This document shows positions 1-12,576 of a DNA stretch of 64,000 bases, one piece after another; the stretch's first letter is position 1; each line of letters opens with the position of its first letter. A program made the position numbers and the translations under genes. The DNA is from Hofstenia miamia (Eukaryota; Xenacoelomorpha; Acoela). The notes under the pieces are model-generated. The model worked only from the letters and a program-made list of their open reading frames with translations, ran no database searches and was not told the origin of the DNA. The DNA lies in NCBI GenBank assembly GCA_004352715.1, contig SCFE01000043.1, forward strand, positions 1,102,017-1,166,016, read 5' to 3'.

Positions 1-2110
1 AAAACCGTTGCTACGACTACGTATTTAATAGGAGAAATAGAGTAAATTACACAACCAGATTTACATACTGCCTTGATGACGGATTTCATTGAAAACATAT
101 CAAATTGAAATTATTATGATGTGAAGTACCTTCAGATATTAGAATTCAATAGGATGAGGCATGCACCAATAACATTCGGCAAAGTTTGAAGAGCCGTTCC
201 TTCTTCTGACAATATCTTCTCACTAAAATCAATTGAAGAATATAACAAGGGGTTTTGAATGAACTGAGTACAAATGTTCCGACAAATCATAGTCCTAGTT
301 TGAGAAGTTTAACTGTATACATTATAATTGAGGTTTGATTTTTAGTAATTTCAACAACAATTATATTATTAACACTGCCAAATATAAAAAAAAACTTAAT
401 TCTACGGTTGCATTTAGGGATTGACACGGGCGCCGAACATTTCAAGAATAGCCAGTAGAGCATGTCGAATATTATCTCAAGCCCGTTTGCAGTCCGTGAT
501 TGAATGTTACAACTTGTCCAAATTGCTATAATTGGCTGCATTAGTGCTTCCGAAGTAAGTGACTCAAAATATTTAAGTCATATAAAAAATACTCAACATC
601 CGTTTACAACTAGGAGATTATCAATTTTTGCATTATAAGAAACCAAAAGGACTATGATTTGACCTTTACCCGCAGCCTTTGAAGCTGTATTATCTATACA
701 GATGACATGCTTTTTATAAAAAAAGGATTTAGCATGCCTTAATGGAACTAAACTAAGCAAAGATTGCGGCATAACATCATATATAATATGGTAATTAATT
801 GAGTCAAACGTCTTGAATATAGGCGTTTCATTACTGAGAATATCCTCTTAAGATGAGGTCAACGAAATTCATTTATAAATATGAACAATGGATGAACTTA
901 TATCTTTTTCAAATATTAAATCATTTTAAATTGATTTGTTTATTATATTGTAACAACATTCAGATGTTCGTAGTTAAGTGTATTTTAAATTAAAATTGTG
1001 CATTTATCCAACTTGTTTGGGAGGAATTCCAATTTGCCAAACATTAAAAATATTGCATTATTATAGTATAAAGCAGTGGTCTGAATTGCGGTGTTAATTA
1101 AGAGACTCGCTAATGAGTAGTACTTGTCGCATTAATTTTCCCATGCATTTCATAATATGAATCATCCATGATGGAAACAACTAGTAATGCAAAAAAGGAA
1201 ACTTCCCAATCCAGTTCTATATGAAAATAGCTACAACCAATCGAATCATCTTGTATTAATTGCAGCAAATAACTTCTCAATGTATGTATTTAGTATTTAA
1301 ACAGTGAGGATACAATCTTCCAGATTGATAATTGTGTCATGCTTTCACTATACATCTAATCGTCAAAGGCTTTGAAAAGAATTTAAACTTCTCAAATCCA
1401 GTGAGGATATATGCAATATATGAAATGACAATTAAAAAAATTAGAGAGGATGTGATAATATATGTACAGCGGTGCATTGATTATTAAGATGGTATTCAGG
1501 TCGAAATAATTTTTGTCAAACGTTGTGTTATCTTAATGAACTTTGGTGTATAAGATGCTGATGATCACCTGAAATGTAAAATTCATTTTTTGGCCCATAT
1601 ATATCTAAATAATACTTGGATGCGAAACGATTGACAAGTGACACTCAAGATGTCGCAATTTTTTGAAGGGCATCAAAAGCATAACACTTCGTAATTCTAT
1701 GTTGAAAATTACAGTATATTCGTTAAAATTAAGTGTTACTTATGAACGGTTTCGCATCCAATTAATATTTAGTTATCTATTATTTGACATACGAATGTTC
1801 GTTTCAATGGTAATGGCGTTCATCTTGGATTATGGAATACCGACTAAGGAACGCAACATCCACAGAACCATGTTAGCAATCAACATAAAAACAAGTGCCA
1901 TACCTTATTAAACATTGTTTTATGTCAATAATTAATTATAGGGTCATGTTCCCTAAATAAATCTGCCAAAAATGAAAAATACTTGTATCGACCCAAAAAT
2001 TGGGGTCATTGAAACATAAAATTCCATATAATATAAAAATTATTCAACTGATTTAGATAAAACTTCATAATACTATAGCTTGGACAAAAATTTAGATAAA
2101 GGGAGATATC
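1..2110. other. AT-rich stretch with no supported gene
   Basis: Only short open frames occur here (82 and 84 residues at most). Their composition is typical of AT-rich noncoding DNA and they show no recognisable motif. I see no inverted-repeat element or RNA gene in it. Confidence 0.6.
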
Positions 2111-2114
2111 TTAA

Positions 2115-2129
2115 CACTAGAATTACCGC
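2115..2129 (+). repeat. piggyBac-like left terminal inverted repeat
   Basis: CACTAGAATTACCGC follows directly on TTAA. It pairs with the right end of the same element, differing at a few positions. Confidence 0.75.
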
Positions 2130-2536
2130 AAAAAGTGAACTCCAAACTTTTATCGTGGTGTCAAATTTGACAACGCGTTATTACTTATAATATAATCGAG
2201 CTAAATCATTATTATTTTATATGTAGGTTTTAAGACACAATTTAATCTAAAATAGTATTTGTTGTTAAATTTTAAAGAACATTTCTAACAAATTTAGCTT
2301 AGATTGATAATACACTTACATATGCTACATGAAGATAGAATGATATCCGCTACTTCAAACAATGTCAATTTTTATTTTTATTTAATTTACTTTGAATTTA
2401 TCGTAATTAAATTAAGTTTAGTATGAATTCAGAGCGATATGAATAAAAAGCACATGTACTTTTATTGAAGCCTTTACTAAATGCACTCAAAATTAAAAGC
2501 ATTAAGTTTATTTTTTTACACATGATTTGCACATAA

Positions 2537-2836
2537 CTAACTGCAACATTTGCCCATTACTGCAAGGCCCACACGTGCATTTACCACAACGCTTGAAGAA
2601 TTGTTGCGACATCCGCTTTTATGACCCTTCTTTCGCCTTAGCGGCACATTTTGAAGTACAAACGGTTGTTCAGAATAAGGTAAAGAAGCATTATCAGTAA
2701 CAGAATTTCGTAATTCATCAATCAATTTCAGAATAAACTGTCGTCGTGTCACAAGGAATCCAATCTTCTTTTTATAAATAATCCACGCGTATATTAGTGC
2801 CATGTCCAAGATGTTGGCCTGAAGGCCAGGGGCCAT
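2537..2836 (-). pseudogene. piggyBac-type transposase, C-terminal fragment
   Basis: The open frame of 99 residues has the late piggyBac layout: a hydrophobic stretch with ILDMALIYAWIIYKK, then a basic and polar linker (RRQFILKLIDELR), then a KKGHKSGCRNNSS cysteine region. The last part is shifted: the frame that follows gives GCRNNSSSVVV, whereas another frame of the same DNA (about 2535-2590) gives CGKCTCGPC, the cysteine-rich zinc-binding tail expected there. A single-base frameshift is therefore likely. The catalytic aspartates, which lie further upstream in this family, are absent. This is a dead remnant inside the TTAA-flanked element. The family call is from motif memory, not a search. 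Confidence 0.7.
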
Positions 2837-3055
2837 CGGCGGGATGCACAGTGAACACTATTGCCTAGACATTTGACACCACGGTAGAATTAGGAGTAAT
2901 TGTCGATTTCTATGAAACTTATGATTCGAAATACCTCAAATTTTTGTGAAGAGAAGAATTTACGAAAAAATAAATTCTCATCAAAGGAAAATCTTGAAAA
3001 ATCATTCATCACTAAATAAGGGACTATTAAACATTGCATGGTGTCAAATTTGACA

Positions 3056-3072
3056 GCACGGTAAATGTAGTG
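3056..3072 (-). repeat. piggyBac-like right terminal inverted repeat
   Basis: Read on the minus strand it is CACTACATTTACCGTGC, adjoining the right-hand TTAA. It matches the left terminus in the CACTA and TTACCG portions. Confidence 0.75.
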
Positions 3073-3076
3073 TTAA

Positions 3077-4246
3077 AGGGTTACAGAGATCCAGAAATGA
3101 GAAAATCGTGGTTTAAGGATAGAACTACTTTTTAATTAAATTTACAGTTTTTGACACCAATAAAATATTTGCACAAAGTTTAATTTTTTTTTTTAATTAT
3201 TTAAACCAGGGCCATATGTTTCACACGATTTGAATGGTAATTTTCGCAAAATGCGATCGTAAACGACTAAAGACAAGACAACTAAAGATTCACTTAGTAA
3301 AAACAAAAGAATGTAACAAATCTATATTTATAATTCATAATTTCAGTGAAAAAAAGTGTTTTTATAAACAAAATTCGCCCGGCAATGGTTAGTAAACATT
3401 CAATTTTGAACGAAATTTCGACCCAACTACCACCTTAATCTAATAATCATAGTTGATTAATGTAGAAACATTAAATCCAACAACTCTAACAATGGCAATG
3501 CATAAATATTAATTAAATCTAACACATTTCCTGTAATTTGAGAATAATCGATAACTTTGCGTCAACAACTTTAGGTTTCCTAACAACCGTGTGAACTGCA
3601 TATACAATAAATATAGAAGGGGAATGAAATTAACTAAATGCTTCCTGAGTGCAGGTTGAAGGTGAATATGGCTACTGTGGTTGAAAAAAAATTAATGATT
3701 AATGACTGAGAAGTTGGTTGTGGCAATTTGGTTGAAGTACGACTAAGTATTTATAACTAACGTAATTGTAAACAAAAGAAAATATTTGAGCAATAAGAAT
3801 TTTGGTGATTCACAGTGAAGAGCCTTTGTTTAAATGGAGGTCACGCAGCATCCAACCAATAGTAATGACGTTGAGAAAGAACCGAGCAAGTGATAAGCAA
3901 ATAATTAAACTAGTTCCGCCCATAAATTCGAGATAATGAAGAACGGTAGGCGCAATCTATATAATTCACCGATATTAAATAGACATTAAGATTTTTTGGA
4001 GTTGCGTTGAAAGCAAAAGCCCAAAAGGATCATATTACGAATTGTATTTTACATGTAAAATGTGTTTATCAATCAATGACCAACTCATAAAGACAACTAA
4101 CAATACGATGATCCACCAAGAATACTTGTTGCATTCTAATATGAATTCAAATATGTAAAAACAAGCAATGGAATTGCTAAGTTTTGAATGAGCATCCAGA
4201 CATTGTCTCTGATCAAATAAAAAAATATATTTTATGCGATTATAAA

Positions 4247-4283
<37 letters not shown>

Positions 4284-7200
4284 ACAGTGATGTCAGCTAC
4301 TGCAAATCAACAAAAGTTCCCCCAAAAATCAAAACTTAGCTATCATACATTTGCTATGCACACAAGTCCTCACAAGAAATTGAAAACCCCTAATGAAAGC
4401 ACTCCGCTGCTGACTGTAACTTGACTTTCAACAGTATTGACTCGAAATAATGGATTTGTTTTTTATGAAAAAATATGTAGGATACCTGTTTAACAATATA
4501 AGATACGCGTATGTATAAATTTTCATAATTTTCTAAATATAATAATTTAATATAATATAATTTATAGGCTATGATTGAAATTTGCTTCGGCTATGATTTC
4601 ATTGTATAACTGTTCTAACAATTCAATCAGCCCTTACCCAAAGCTAAAAACTAATCGAATTATAGTACGTGATATCCTAAAGGCTTAAAATTTAGCCAAA
4701 CTTTGAAACACCATTTTCCCACGTTCACGCAAAATCAGTCCCACCTAAAAGCAACGCCCTTAATTTAAGTCGTTTAATTTTAAAGCACATTTTGTTGTTA
4801 ACTCTTTCCATCTCATTGAATAAAATAGAAATGGTAAACAACTTCGTAGCTCAAAGCAGTAGAATTTAATAAAATTTATTAAATATAATAATGCTGCACA
4901 TTTCAGCGAAATAAATGGCAGTTCTTTTCACAAAAGCCAAATATTTCCCAATCTCAACAATTTAAGAGATAATAAGCAATATAGCGAGGCACGAACACTT
5001 TAGTCTGTGAACGGTAGATTACCAATTTAAAATTGACAGCTCGCATTACAAATCACAGTCAATACGCGAAAACGTTTGATTGACAATGAAGATGATTTAA
5101 GTTTACTGTCAAGGTAAAACAATGCGATAAAACATACATTTCCAATTCAGGAGTGGACTCAACATCTACGATTTAAACAAACGGTGGCGGAAATATGGGC
5201 GGGTGGGGTACATGACACTTCCAGAATTTCATAAAGGGTGATATTCTGAATATGTACCTCACAGAAATAAACGATTTTTTAAGAAAAATTGACCCCTTTA
5301 AGAAATTTGTATTATATATGCAGCCAAATTTGAGGCTTATAAAGTATACATATAAAGTCACAACTTTCTTTATGCGAATCATATAAAAATACTTAGCATA
5401 GTGATCAGTGCAGTGAATACAAGATAGAAATCCCGAAAAATATTACATGTTTCACACGTTTACATGTTTTAAGCAAATAGATGTTACACATAAAAAAATG
5501 AGATATAATCAGTCACAAGGCGATTAGTTCAAAAGCTTAGCCCGTTGTTGATCTGAGTGAAAACGTTTAAGTAAAAATGGTTAAATTAAATTTTGAAATT
5601 TGTGCTTTTACGATATTTGAAAGTGAATTGGACTTGTCTTGACGCGCCAAATTGCCAACAAATTGCATGCGAAACACTATTATGTATTAGACACGGCTCC
5701 AATCTGTCATAGATTACGAGATACTGTATGGTCTAAGAACAATCCGACTACTATTCTTTGCATGTAATATAAGACTTACTAATAGAAGAAATATGATTTT
5801 CACACGTCAACCTACTCGGAGTAAATTGAGTTTTCTGTAAAAAAAAATTTTCAAATTGGAAAATATGCATGAAGTAGAAAACAATAGAAAATGTTTCAGT
5901 TTGAAAATTTTTACCCAACCCATCTGCGCTTTATCTGCAAATATTTCACTTCTCTTGACGGCTGGCAATACCTGTAACCAGACATCAATATTACATACAA
6001 AAATATATGGGTTCGATACACTACTTCTATGATTAACACTAACTTTCAAGCGAAATCTAGATTTTTTAGAAAGAAAAGGGCTTACAATTTTGTCAAGCAT
6101 TAGAACAAATCAAATAATAATTTTTTAACACGAATTGAAATCAGAATTTGAAATGATTGTCCTTTGATTCCAAAGTAAAAATGAAAAACAAATATGATGG
6201 CAAATTCATTCGTGTTGGAAGTAGGCAGTGGAAGCACCTAAAAAGTGAAAATACTAAGTGCTTAAAACTCACAGGAATTGGAAAATGATTAAAACAAGAG
6301 AGGCTTTGAAACAACATTTACATATCTAATTGAAAAATGAAAATCCTCGTGTTCTATAGCAGCCACGATTTCCAATTGGCAAGTGAACGTTTTCCGCTTT
6401 CTAATTGACAGACGTCAAGGTTATGCAGAGAAAAATTAGTATACGATTCAGCTACAATTAGTACAGACACATTAAAAATAGATGTATTGTTCCATATTTG
6501 AATCAAAAAAGTCGATTTCTACACTAAAAAGCTATACGAAATAATTTAACAAATAAAACGGTATTTTATAATATACTTTTATTGTGAGTCAAGGGAAGGG
6601 GGTGTTTAGAGACAGTTGCATTGCATATCAACAAAGGTTGGAGGCAGAGGCGAGGTAATCGATGAAACAATCTCCATATATGTGACCCATGTTACTATTG
6701 CTGTCATTGAATAAGCAGGAGCAACCAAATTAAATTTTATAATTGCGATTGGTATCACCTCTAACAAAAATATTGAATGGATTTCTTTATTCAGTCAACT
6801 GCAGACGCTTTTGCTAAGTACAAACGAACAGTTAATACGTCGCAAAGACAAATGAGTTCATTTAACAATCTCTTTTGGCAAATTAAAAAGGAATGGGAGA
6901 TAAGCTCTCTACGGTCTGTCCATTGGAATAAGTTTTGAGGTTTCTAAGATTGATTATTACATCGATTACTTATGGAGGCATATGAAAAGAAGACCTTGAA
7001 AGAGGTAATTGTAGAAATGTTGATAAAAGTTCAACCTTGTTACAAACAAAAGAATGAATTAAAAAATTAAAAATTTCCTTGTATCCAAAAATAATCGAAT
7101 CCACAATTAGTAAAATTACGTAAATTACGAGATGCTAAAATTACGGAAATTTAAAATAATTGAAAAGAAATAATAAATAATTAATATTTTTATTCGAATC

Positions 7201-10200
7201 AGGCTGAAAATTTAAAAGATTTTTTTTGGCTTGAACCATATCCCTGACAAAAATTTAATATCGAATGTAACATAGGGAGAAGGAGGAAAGAAATGAACAA
7301 ACATACTGATAGAAACAAACTAAAGGAATGAGAGTGATCTAGGCAGCCTAAAATTTTTTGGAAGATGCTTCAGTGATTCTAAAATAAAACTAAATTGCTA
7401 CTACTGTGGGGAACTGTGTCATGTCTAACAATAAAAATGGGAAACTGCAGAATGCCAATAGTTAATTGAATGCTGGCTACGCTCTGATTTACATGGGAAA
7501 GTGATGAAATATCTTCAAAGACTTATTACCAGACATAAATAGATCATAAAATGCTTTTATTACTTAAGTAGAATTGCTTGGCTAATGGTACCCTAAACGG
7601 TGCCCTCAAATGTATAAATATACAAATATCTGCAGGGTAAATAGCGATTTCGTATAACATTGAGCGAAATTTATGGTCTCCAATGAATAATTTAAGTAAT
7701 ATGAAAGCTGCAAAGCGAAATTCGTGTAGATCAACGGTCTTTAATCCAAAGCGACTTTTTTAAACGATTGCTTTGTGTAACTAAATTTGTAAATCGCAGG
7801 CTTCTAGTTTCAAGCACCAGCCCAGACCAGCCCAATAAAACACAAATATAATAAAATACTACTTAAAGGAAGCTTCGGCTAAACAATCATTACAGTGAAA
7901 AAAGGCAAGATTCATCCCAACTGAAAATGGTAAAACTGCTCAGCCCAGCCTAATCGTGTACAGCTCTGTGTCCAACTCATTAAATAATGGACACGAATCG
8001 TCACTTAACCTACTTTATGGTTGAACACCGCCTTTTTGAATAACCAGCGTATGAATATTTTTAATCATTTCAATAACTTGTACATAGAGGAGAAAAAATA
8101 CGTCGGCCTAAGTCCTTGGTGATGCCATAAGTTTGCAAACAAGCAGACTAAAAAAATTTAAGACAATCGTCTTGCTAATAGAATTCAAAATTTAAGTATG
8201 AAATTATCTTAAGCCAGGCAAAGACTTTAATTGGTCGGTCTAACTTCGTCATAAGGAATGGAATAGAAACCGCTTGAAAGGGTCGCCTTATGAAATTCGA
8301 GAGGATTGTCGCTTATTTTACAGAATCTTCTTCGATTCCCAGCAGAAATCTGAGTAAATTTCAACTCGGAATAAATGGAGTCTGAAGGCGCTATTCATTA
8401 GGCGTTTCAAAAACTGCGTGATTAAATAAATAATTATTTGATGTAAGTAGGGATGTCAATTAACATCCAATGCCAATAAGTGTAATTTTAATCAACACCC
8501 CATTACTCGAAAATGGATTATCAAATTATTCAGGAAATATAAATGAAAGATTGATTGGTGAAACGAATACAGATTATAGGAGTATGTTAAAACGCTTTAA
8601 AAGAATGAAGTATTGAACTCAAATCGCAAGTCCAACTAATGAGAGACAAGCAAAGATTATGAGCAAGTGCATTTCAAAATCGTGGTAAACTGATTGATTC
8701 ACATTTAAAATATTTAATGATATTAATGAAATAAAATTATTGAGTTTGATCCATCACTCGACAGGATACAAATATTTGAGCATACATTCATTATTATTGA
8801 AACAGTGGTAAAAAAAGTTGTCTAAATTTTTTGAATGTTTTATTTACCAAACACATAAAATTAGTGTACGCGTTTAATGCGATATGTTTGGCTCGCTGAG
8901 TGCGAAAATCCTAAGATCTGAAAAGCGCAATTCACGTGATAACAAAAGCAAATTGTGTAAAGACTATTGATGGAAATCTATTTAATGATAAAAGCAGCCG
9001 ATTTCCTTTCTTCAGGCGCATTGGCAGCTCCTCGAACTGGTTTCCACAGAAGCACATACAGTTAATTAAACACCAAAGCAAAGTCCATTACTAAATTATT
9101 CATTAAAACAACTCATTTGGCAAAAAGTCGCTGCGCTTTTCATTAAAAGAGACGTCAATAGTGAAAGTTAAACACAAGGATGGTTTGATATAATTCAAAA
9201 TAGTCCTTTTAATCAAGGAATACCAACACGTGTACCATACAAAAGTTAACCTTAAACTACATAAGAATTTTTAAAATTTTTTGGTTTTTGCAAATACTTT
9301 AAACGCCGGATACGCGACGACTTTTGACTTTGCAAACAGCCTGTCCGAAAAAGCACTTGAGTAGTCTATTTATCGAAAACAAAATAGTTGAGGCTAGACC
9401 ACTTGAGTACTTTACACTAGAAATGGTGAGAATATAAAACTTTTAAAAAAATTGGAATTTTCAATAAAAATCGTTAACATTTTCAAGTACTTCAACCACA
9501 ACAATACACATTTGTACAAATTTCCAAATTACGTTCAAGCACGTTCGCCAATGGTTGCGGCCATATCTCAAAACTTACAAATTTCACAATAAGCTTATAT
9601 AATTCCTAAAATACATGTATGTATTACTAGGTAATATAATTCAAACACAATATATATATAATGAAAGACCTCGTATTTTATTTAGATGCATGCAACCTCG
9701 AATTTCGGCTGCAGCTGCTTAACTGTTAGATATATTGAGCGACTAAAAGCTATAGCTCCACATCACTACCTTAAAGGGAAGGCCAGGTCATGCAAGAAAA
9801 GCAACACACAACTTTGAGGAATACGAACAATTATACTGCAACTATATTAAAATATATAAATTTATGAATAACTAGAAGTAGCTACACTCACTTAAATTAT
9901 AAATTAACCCTTGGACAACCTGAAAATGCGTATGTGTTTCGCAGAAGTGTATGCAGTCACAGACGATGTCGATACAAAAATTGTATCATACTGGCGAGCA
10001 GTGTGTCTAAACACTATTAAATGAGTTATGTATGTTGATCTGATAGTCTGCACTTAATCAACACAATTAAGCATCTTGCTTTGCTGTGCAACGCTTTGGT
10101 AAACACCAATGCAATTTTTTGAAGAAAAAAAATTCTTTTTCATACAGCTATGCCATTATACCCCATTTCTTCTATTTGCTCTTGGCGATGTCTTCCAAAT

Positions 10201-12050
10201 AATTTGTCTTCGATATGACATGTTTTCACCTGCTTTAATAGAGCAATACAACCTGTTATTGTGTCAAAGCCAGAGTGAAAACAACCGCTTGTTTCAATTA
10301 TCGCAAATTCAGAAATTATTAAATACATATTTGTGGATATATATTATTAATAACAACCAGTTAAATCATATCAGCCAAAAGGATACCATTAGAACAAATA
10401 TTGGGCTGGGTTGCACACCTTCTGGTAAATAACAGAAAAATGTTTTGGTAATCTGAGGGTTAGAAATTCAAAATGTTCACTCTAGCGCTTGAACCTGTCT
10501 ACTATACGTGCATTTGACGTATTGGAAGCATGTTCCAACCAAGAAGATGCAGAAAGATTAAATTAATGCGCAACACATTCAAAGCTGCTATCACTCACCT
10601 CGGTTTGTTAAATATGATTTTGAAAAACATTTATTACTGAATAAGAAATGGCATTATTTAGATATAATTAAAAAAATTTGCATTAGAATTAAAGATATAG
10701 TCTTGAGTTATGCATACATGAAGTAAAACCCCGAGGGTGCCAAATTGCATTTTGCACATTATAGAGTTCCGCAGTTTACCTGAATATGAAAAGCGTTTTT
10801 TTCCTATCCAGATGATCCCAACTAAAATAATGTGTCAAAGATATTCAAAATTGGGAAATACACCAATATTAATTTACACAATTCTGGTGATAAACCTATA
10901 TTAAGAACTAACTAACTATATAAGACGTAGCATTTACACCAATCCTCTTCCACAATTTTTAAACAAAAGAGAATAGTAATTAAAATGCTTCTTTTGCTTA
11001 AGCAAAATTTAAAGTCCTTATTATGATATCGGCATGTTTTACATACTTTTGAAATGAGTTAAAAATTCAAAACTACACTTAATTGGGTGAAAAAAATTAC
11101 AAAGAAAACTTTCCAAAGCAGAATAATCATTGTAAGTAGAGCTCGAGATCAGTGCAAGAAACTTAGTTACAAAGGAATCCTTTGAAATGAGGTAGAGTTA
11201 GTCTTAAACTTATAATCATTTTTAATAAAATTTTGGAAAAAAATCAGTATTCTATAGGGCAAAGGTGAAGTGAACTGAAAAGATTGTTTTGAAAATTTGC
11301 ATTTTTTAATTAATGGGACAAAAATGTCGGTGAAACAAATAAGGTTGCTGCTGACGTGAATGAATTGTTTTAACAAAATGTCAGTAAATTCCAAATAAAA
11401 GTAAGAAATGCGCATTCTTAGTAAAACAATTAAAGCATTCATGCTTAACAGTGCGAGTAAAGGCTCTACCTCGAATTTAGATTAGAAACAGACACTCAAA
11501 GGGACACAAAAATCAGAAAATATTGAAAAAATAAAACAAAGTTGCTTAATGTTTAACAACACTATTCATATCTTCTAAGTGATACAAGATCAGAAATTGG
11601 GAGAAATGAACTTCTCCAAAGATATATCTCGGAATCTGATTTCATTTGAAAAATTCGATCCAATTTCCAACTATGGATACACGCCACGTGCGGAACCAGC
11701 AATTTTAGTAGAAGACGTGCACAATACTATACAATTTGAGAAAATGTGCTACTTAGGTATATATCAATTACAAACGTGTTACCAAAACAAACACACATTT
11801 TTTGAAATCTTGTGAGCGCGAATGGGGGGGGCATGCCACACCCCTTGCTTCCGAATCCGATATTACACGCATTAATTAAAATTTTTAAGCAATTATGTCA
11901 AATATATCTCACATGATATATTGACAAAAAATACGAAAATGTTGATAATGAAACTAAATGAAAATTCAGGCAAAATTCGGAAATAATATAAGTCAGTTTC
12001 GAAATATAAGCGCGTTCTAAGTTTCTACTATGCTATTACTTAAAAAATTG
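3077..12050. other. Long AT-rich intergenic stretch, no supported gene
   Basis: Open frames here reach about 107 residues (for example 10109-10432) but carry no recognisable domain and have AT-driven composition. Two overlap on opposite strands at 10109-10432 and 10140-10328, which argues against both. The only clear structure is an (AT)n tract near 4250-4280. No RNA gene or paired terminal repeats were seen. Confidence 0.55.
4250..4280. repeat. (AT)n microsatellite
   Basis: Uninterrupted alternating A and T, followed by GTCACAGTGA. Confidence 0.95.
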
Positions 12051-12059
12051 ATCAAAACA

Positions 12060-12245
12060 AAAATATCTTTCTAAAGTATAGTTTCATAACACTAAATTCA
12101 TTTGTTAATCAAGTAAAACAATATTATGAAAAACATTTTCCGTTTTTTCCAAGAAGACTGCGTCTTTTCTTAGAAAAAAATAATATCATTAAAGACAAAC
12201 GCGTCTGTTGAAAACCGAAAAATTCGGTTTTCATTTTTCTTTCTA
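12060..12245 (+). repeat. LINE 3'-UTR-like repeat, copy 1
   Basis: This segment aligns by eye with 35706-35905, which forms the tail of the decayed LINE at 34.3-35.9 kb. The two share TATCTTTCTAA, then GTATA plus TTTCATAA and ACTAAATT, then TGTTAATCAAGTAAA, later CCAAGAA plus ACTGC, and finally AAACCGAAAA followed by TCGGTT and TCATTTTT. No reverse-transcriptase coding was recognised upstream of this copy, so it would be a 5'-truncated insertion, as is common for LINEs. It runs almost directly into the GC-rich block that starts near 12246. Confidence 0.65.
12210..12232 (+). repeat. Perfect 10-bp hairpin near the LINE 3' end
   Basis: GAAAACCGAA and TTCGGTTTTC are perfect complements separated by AAA. 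The second LINE copy has a weaker form at about 35863-35880 (AACCGA and TCGGTT around AAAC). The position near the 3' end in both copies suggests an RNA element used by the retrotransposon, such as a recognition stem for its reverse transcriptase; that role is inference. Confidence 0.7.
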
Positions 12246-12263
12246 CAGGGTGATTAAAACGTT

Positions 12264-12364
12264 GGGTACCGAAAGGGTCAAATCGGCCTAATCAGTACCT
12301 CCTCGCGGTGGTTCCTGGATATTAATAACTAACACTGAATGGACGCGTCGGTGTGCGGATGCCC
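12264..12364 (+). ncRNA. Candidate HDV-like self-cleaving ribozyme
   Basis: The nested double-pseudoknot parts occur in the right order. P1 is GGGTACC (12264-12270) with GGTTCCT (12310-12316): six pairs including one G-U, plus one T-T mismatch. P3 is ACC (12297-12299) with GGT (12307-12309). L3 is TCCTCGC (12300-12306), identical to the conserved HDV loop. GG at 12317-12318 follows P1 and can pair with the CC of L3 as P1.1. P4 is ACACTGA (12332-12338) with TCGGTGT (12348-12354): seven pairs including one G-U. Directly after comes CGGA (12356-12359), fitting the CNRA joint whose C is catalytic. P2 is weak: GGGT (12275-12278) with GCCC (12361-12364), leaving a long unpaired stretch before P3. 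Cleavage would fall just before 12264. The match is by eye; activity is unknown. Confidence 0.6.
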
Positions 12365-12438
12365 GTACCTACATCACACGTTAGAACCAGGGTAATAGAA
12401 GGTCCAACCATGTGTACTTTGTATATATGAGGGCGGTA

Positions 12439-12576
12439 ATGGTCGAGAAGCCTGTCTGTTCTAGTAGTGTGGAGACAGACGGCGACACAGTGGAAACATT
12501 TAGCAAGAATGCTAACGGCACCAGTGAGGGTGCGTCTCATGGGGCAGTCAGACAGAGGCGCAACCCTCTCAAATGA
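12439..12576 (+). pseudogene. Small open frame after the ribozyme, possible LINE ORF1 start
   Basis: ATG at 12439 opens 45 codons ending in TGA. The composition (Ser, Thr, Gly, Glu, Arg rich, beginning MVEKPVCSSSVETDGD) is unlike the Lys/Ile/Phe-rich chance frames elsewhere, and codon positions are GC-rich. It lies about 75 bases after the candidate ribozyme, where a LINE's first open frame would start. It may have been cut short by mutation. No family match is recognised, so the function is not assigned. Frames of 91 residues on the plus strand (12467) and 72 on the minus strand (12322) overlap it and cannot all be real. Confidence 0.3.

Larger units (their letters stand above)
2115..3072 (-). 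mobile_element. Short piggyBac-like element, internally deleted
   Basis: The element is flanked by TTAA at 2111-2114 and 3073-3076, the target site typical of piggyBac transposons. Its ends are inverted repeats: CACTAGAATTACCGC on the left, and CACTACATTTACCGTGC reading inward on the right. Just inside both ends lies a shared palindromic motif, GGTGTCAAATTTGACA (about 2157-2172 and 3040-3055, same orientation), and a related inverted copy sits near 2870-2885. The interior keeps only a C-terminal piece of a transposase on the minus strand. At 958 bp it is far shorter than an autonomous piggyBac (about 2.5 kb), so it is a deletion derivative that would need a transposase from elsewhere. TTAA, the terminal repeats and the coding remnant are seen directly; the family name rests on the combination. 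Confidence 0.8.

Noticed and set aside
10109-10432. Overlapping opposite-strand frames (107 and 62 residues)
   Set aside because: No motif; composition is that of AT-rich noncoding DNA.
12210-12260. Helitron 3' terminus (hairpin close to an end)
   Set aside because: No CTRR end follows the hairpin, and the same tail occurs in the LINE at 35.9 kb.
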